Shown: positions 6,830-7,326 of the stretch, one piece after another
Layout of the letters: each line of letters begins with the position of its first letter
How positions within the stretch are numbered: position 1 is the first letter of the stretch
Source: an uncultured Thiotrichaceae bacterium
GTDB taxonomy: Bacteria; Pseudomonadota; Gammaproteobacteria; Thiotrichales; Thiotrichaceae
Direction of reading: 5' to 3'
Assembly: GCA_902727945.1 (NCBI GenBank)
Contig: CACVAV010000136.1
Span: 1-7,326 of the forward strand
Length of the DNA: 7,326 nucleotides
The notes under the pieces: model-generated
Databases searched by the model: none
Told to the model about the DNA's origin: nothing
The model's input: the letters and a program-made list of their open reading frames with translations, nothing else
Translations under genes and position numbers: made by a program

Positions 6830-7326
6830 GTGTATATTAATCCACCCAGTATGCAAAAGTCCGTTGAAAAAGCGGATTTAGCTGGCGTGTCGCGCAAGTC
6901 AGAAGTGGCTGAGCGCGATCATCGTCGTTATCAATACTTATTTAACTCATCGCCGTTGCACAGTGATAAATCACTATTCCGGAATGTAGTTTCGTTGGTT
7001 AATCAGTTTATTAGTCAGATAATGCGCCGTGAGGGGACGGCGGATTTTAGGTCTATGGATGACATGACTGACATGAGAGATGTTCATGAGGTGCGGAAGG
7101 TTCGCGGTATCGCGGATCGGATGCCCCGGTTGGTTGATCCTTCAAACCCAAAACCGCAGAATGATTCGGTTTTTCTCGGCGAGGCAAAGGATTATCCTGC
7201 GCCCGTGTTGGCTATTGAATATAACAACATGACCAAGCCGGTATTTTATGAAGGCAATCAGGTAGTGGCCAGACACCTCTACCTGGATTGTGATGAGAAG
7301 GAAATTTCTGGTCAGCTGGTGCTTAA
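6830..7326 (+). CDS. Partial protein of unknown function, divergent from the CHAT gene (3' end outside window)
   Basis: An open frame runs from GTG 6830 to the window edge without a stop, giving 165 complete codons plus two bases. The product begins MYINPPSMQKSV, with ATG 6851 as an alternative start seven codons later. The visible part is soluble and charged, with no signal peptide or membrane segment. An amphipathic, probably helical section follows (around residues 30-66, including LFRNVVSLVNQFISQIMRRE), then a Met/Asp-rich stretch (DMTDMRD), a proline-rich linker, and a segment with alternating hydrophobic residues (PVLAIEYNN, then VVARHLYLD) suggesting beta strands. I do not recognise the family. 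The absence of stops over 497 bases, the well-placed Shine-Dalgarno and the divergent layout support a real gene. Its shared intergenic region with the CHAT gene suggests, but does not prove, a functional link. Confidence 0.75.
   Translation, partial: MYINPPSMQKSVEKADLAGVSRKSEVAERDHRRYQYLFNSSPLHSDKSLFRNVVSLVNQFISQIMRREGTADFRSMDDMTDMRDVHEVRKVRGIADRMPRLVDPSNPKPQNDSVFLGEAKDYPAPVLAIEYNNMTKPVFYEGNQVVARHLYLDCDEKEISGQLVL

Overview
The window is dominated by one very large minus-strand gene (436-6741). It encodes an unusually modular protein of about 2,100 residues. In order from the N-terminus it carries a low-complexity leader, two different serine alpha/beta-hydrolase (lipase/acyltransferase-like) domains, a domain resembling the N-terminal (macro-like) part of leucyl aminopeptidases, a CHAT caspase-like cysteine protease, and a C-terminal helical/TPR domain. 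Both hydrolase triads and the CHAT His/Cys dyad look intact, and the frame is unbroken.

Layout from left to right. Positions 1-435 hold no convincing gene. The first ~180 bases are very A+T rich (about 21% G+C by my count). They are followed by a compact island (201-342, about 51% G+C) bounded by inverted repeats and containing a strong 17-bp imperfect hairpin. This may be a structured RNA, a terminator-like element or a mobile-element remnant. The large gene is next. A short divergent intergenic region (6742-6829) carries a near-perfect 25-bp palindrome and Shine-Dalgarno sequences facing both ways. From 6830 a second gene runs rightward on the plus strand and leaves the window. Its visible 165 residues match no family I recognise.

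Organism: the RBSs and starts are bacterial (AAGGAG and AGGGA, with GTG starts). Coding G+C looks close to 50% and the spacers are A+T rich. Large CHAT/hydrolase/TPR proteins like this are known from metabolically complex Gram-negative bacteria, cyanobacteria and actinobacteria. A gammaproteobacterium would fit, but that is a guess.

Functional reading (inference): CHAT proteases act as sensor-regulated proteases in bacterial conflict and immunity systems. Two lipase-like domains and a ligand-binding-like macro module on the same chain suggest a self-contained sensor-protease-effector protein, in which proteolysis could release or activate membrane- or lipid-attacking domains. The divergent partial gene shares the promoter region and is the obvious candidate partner.
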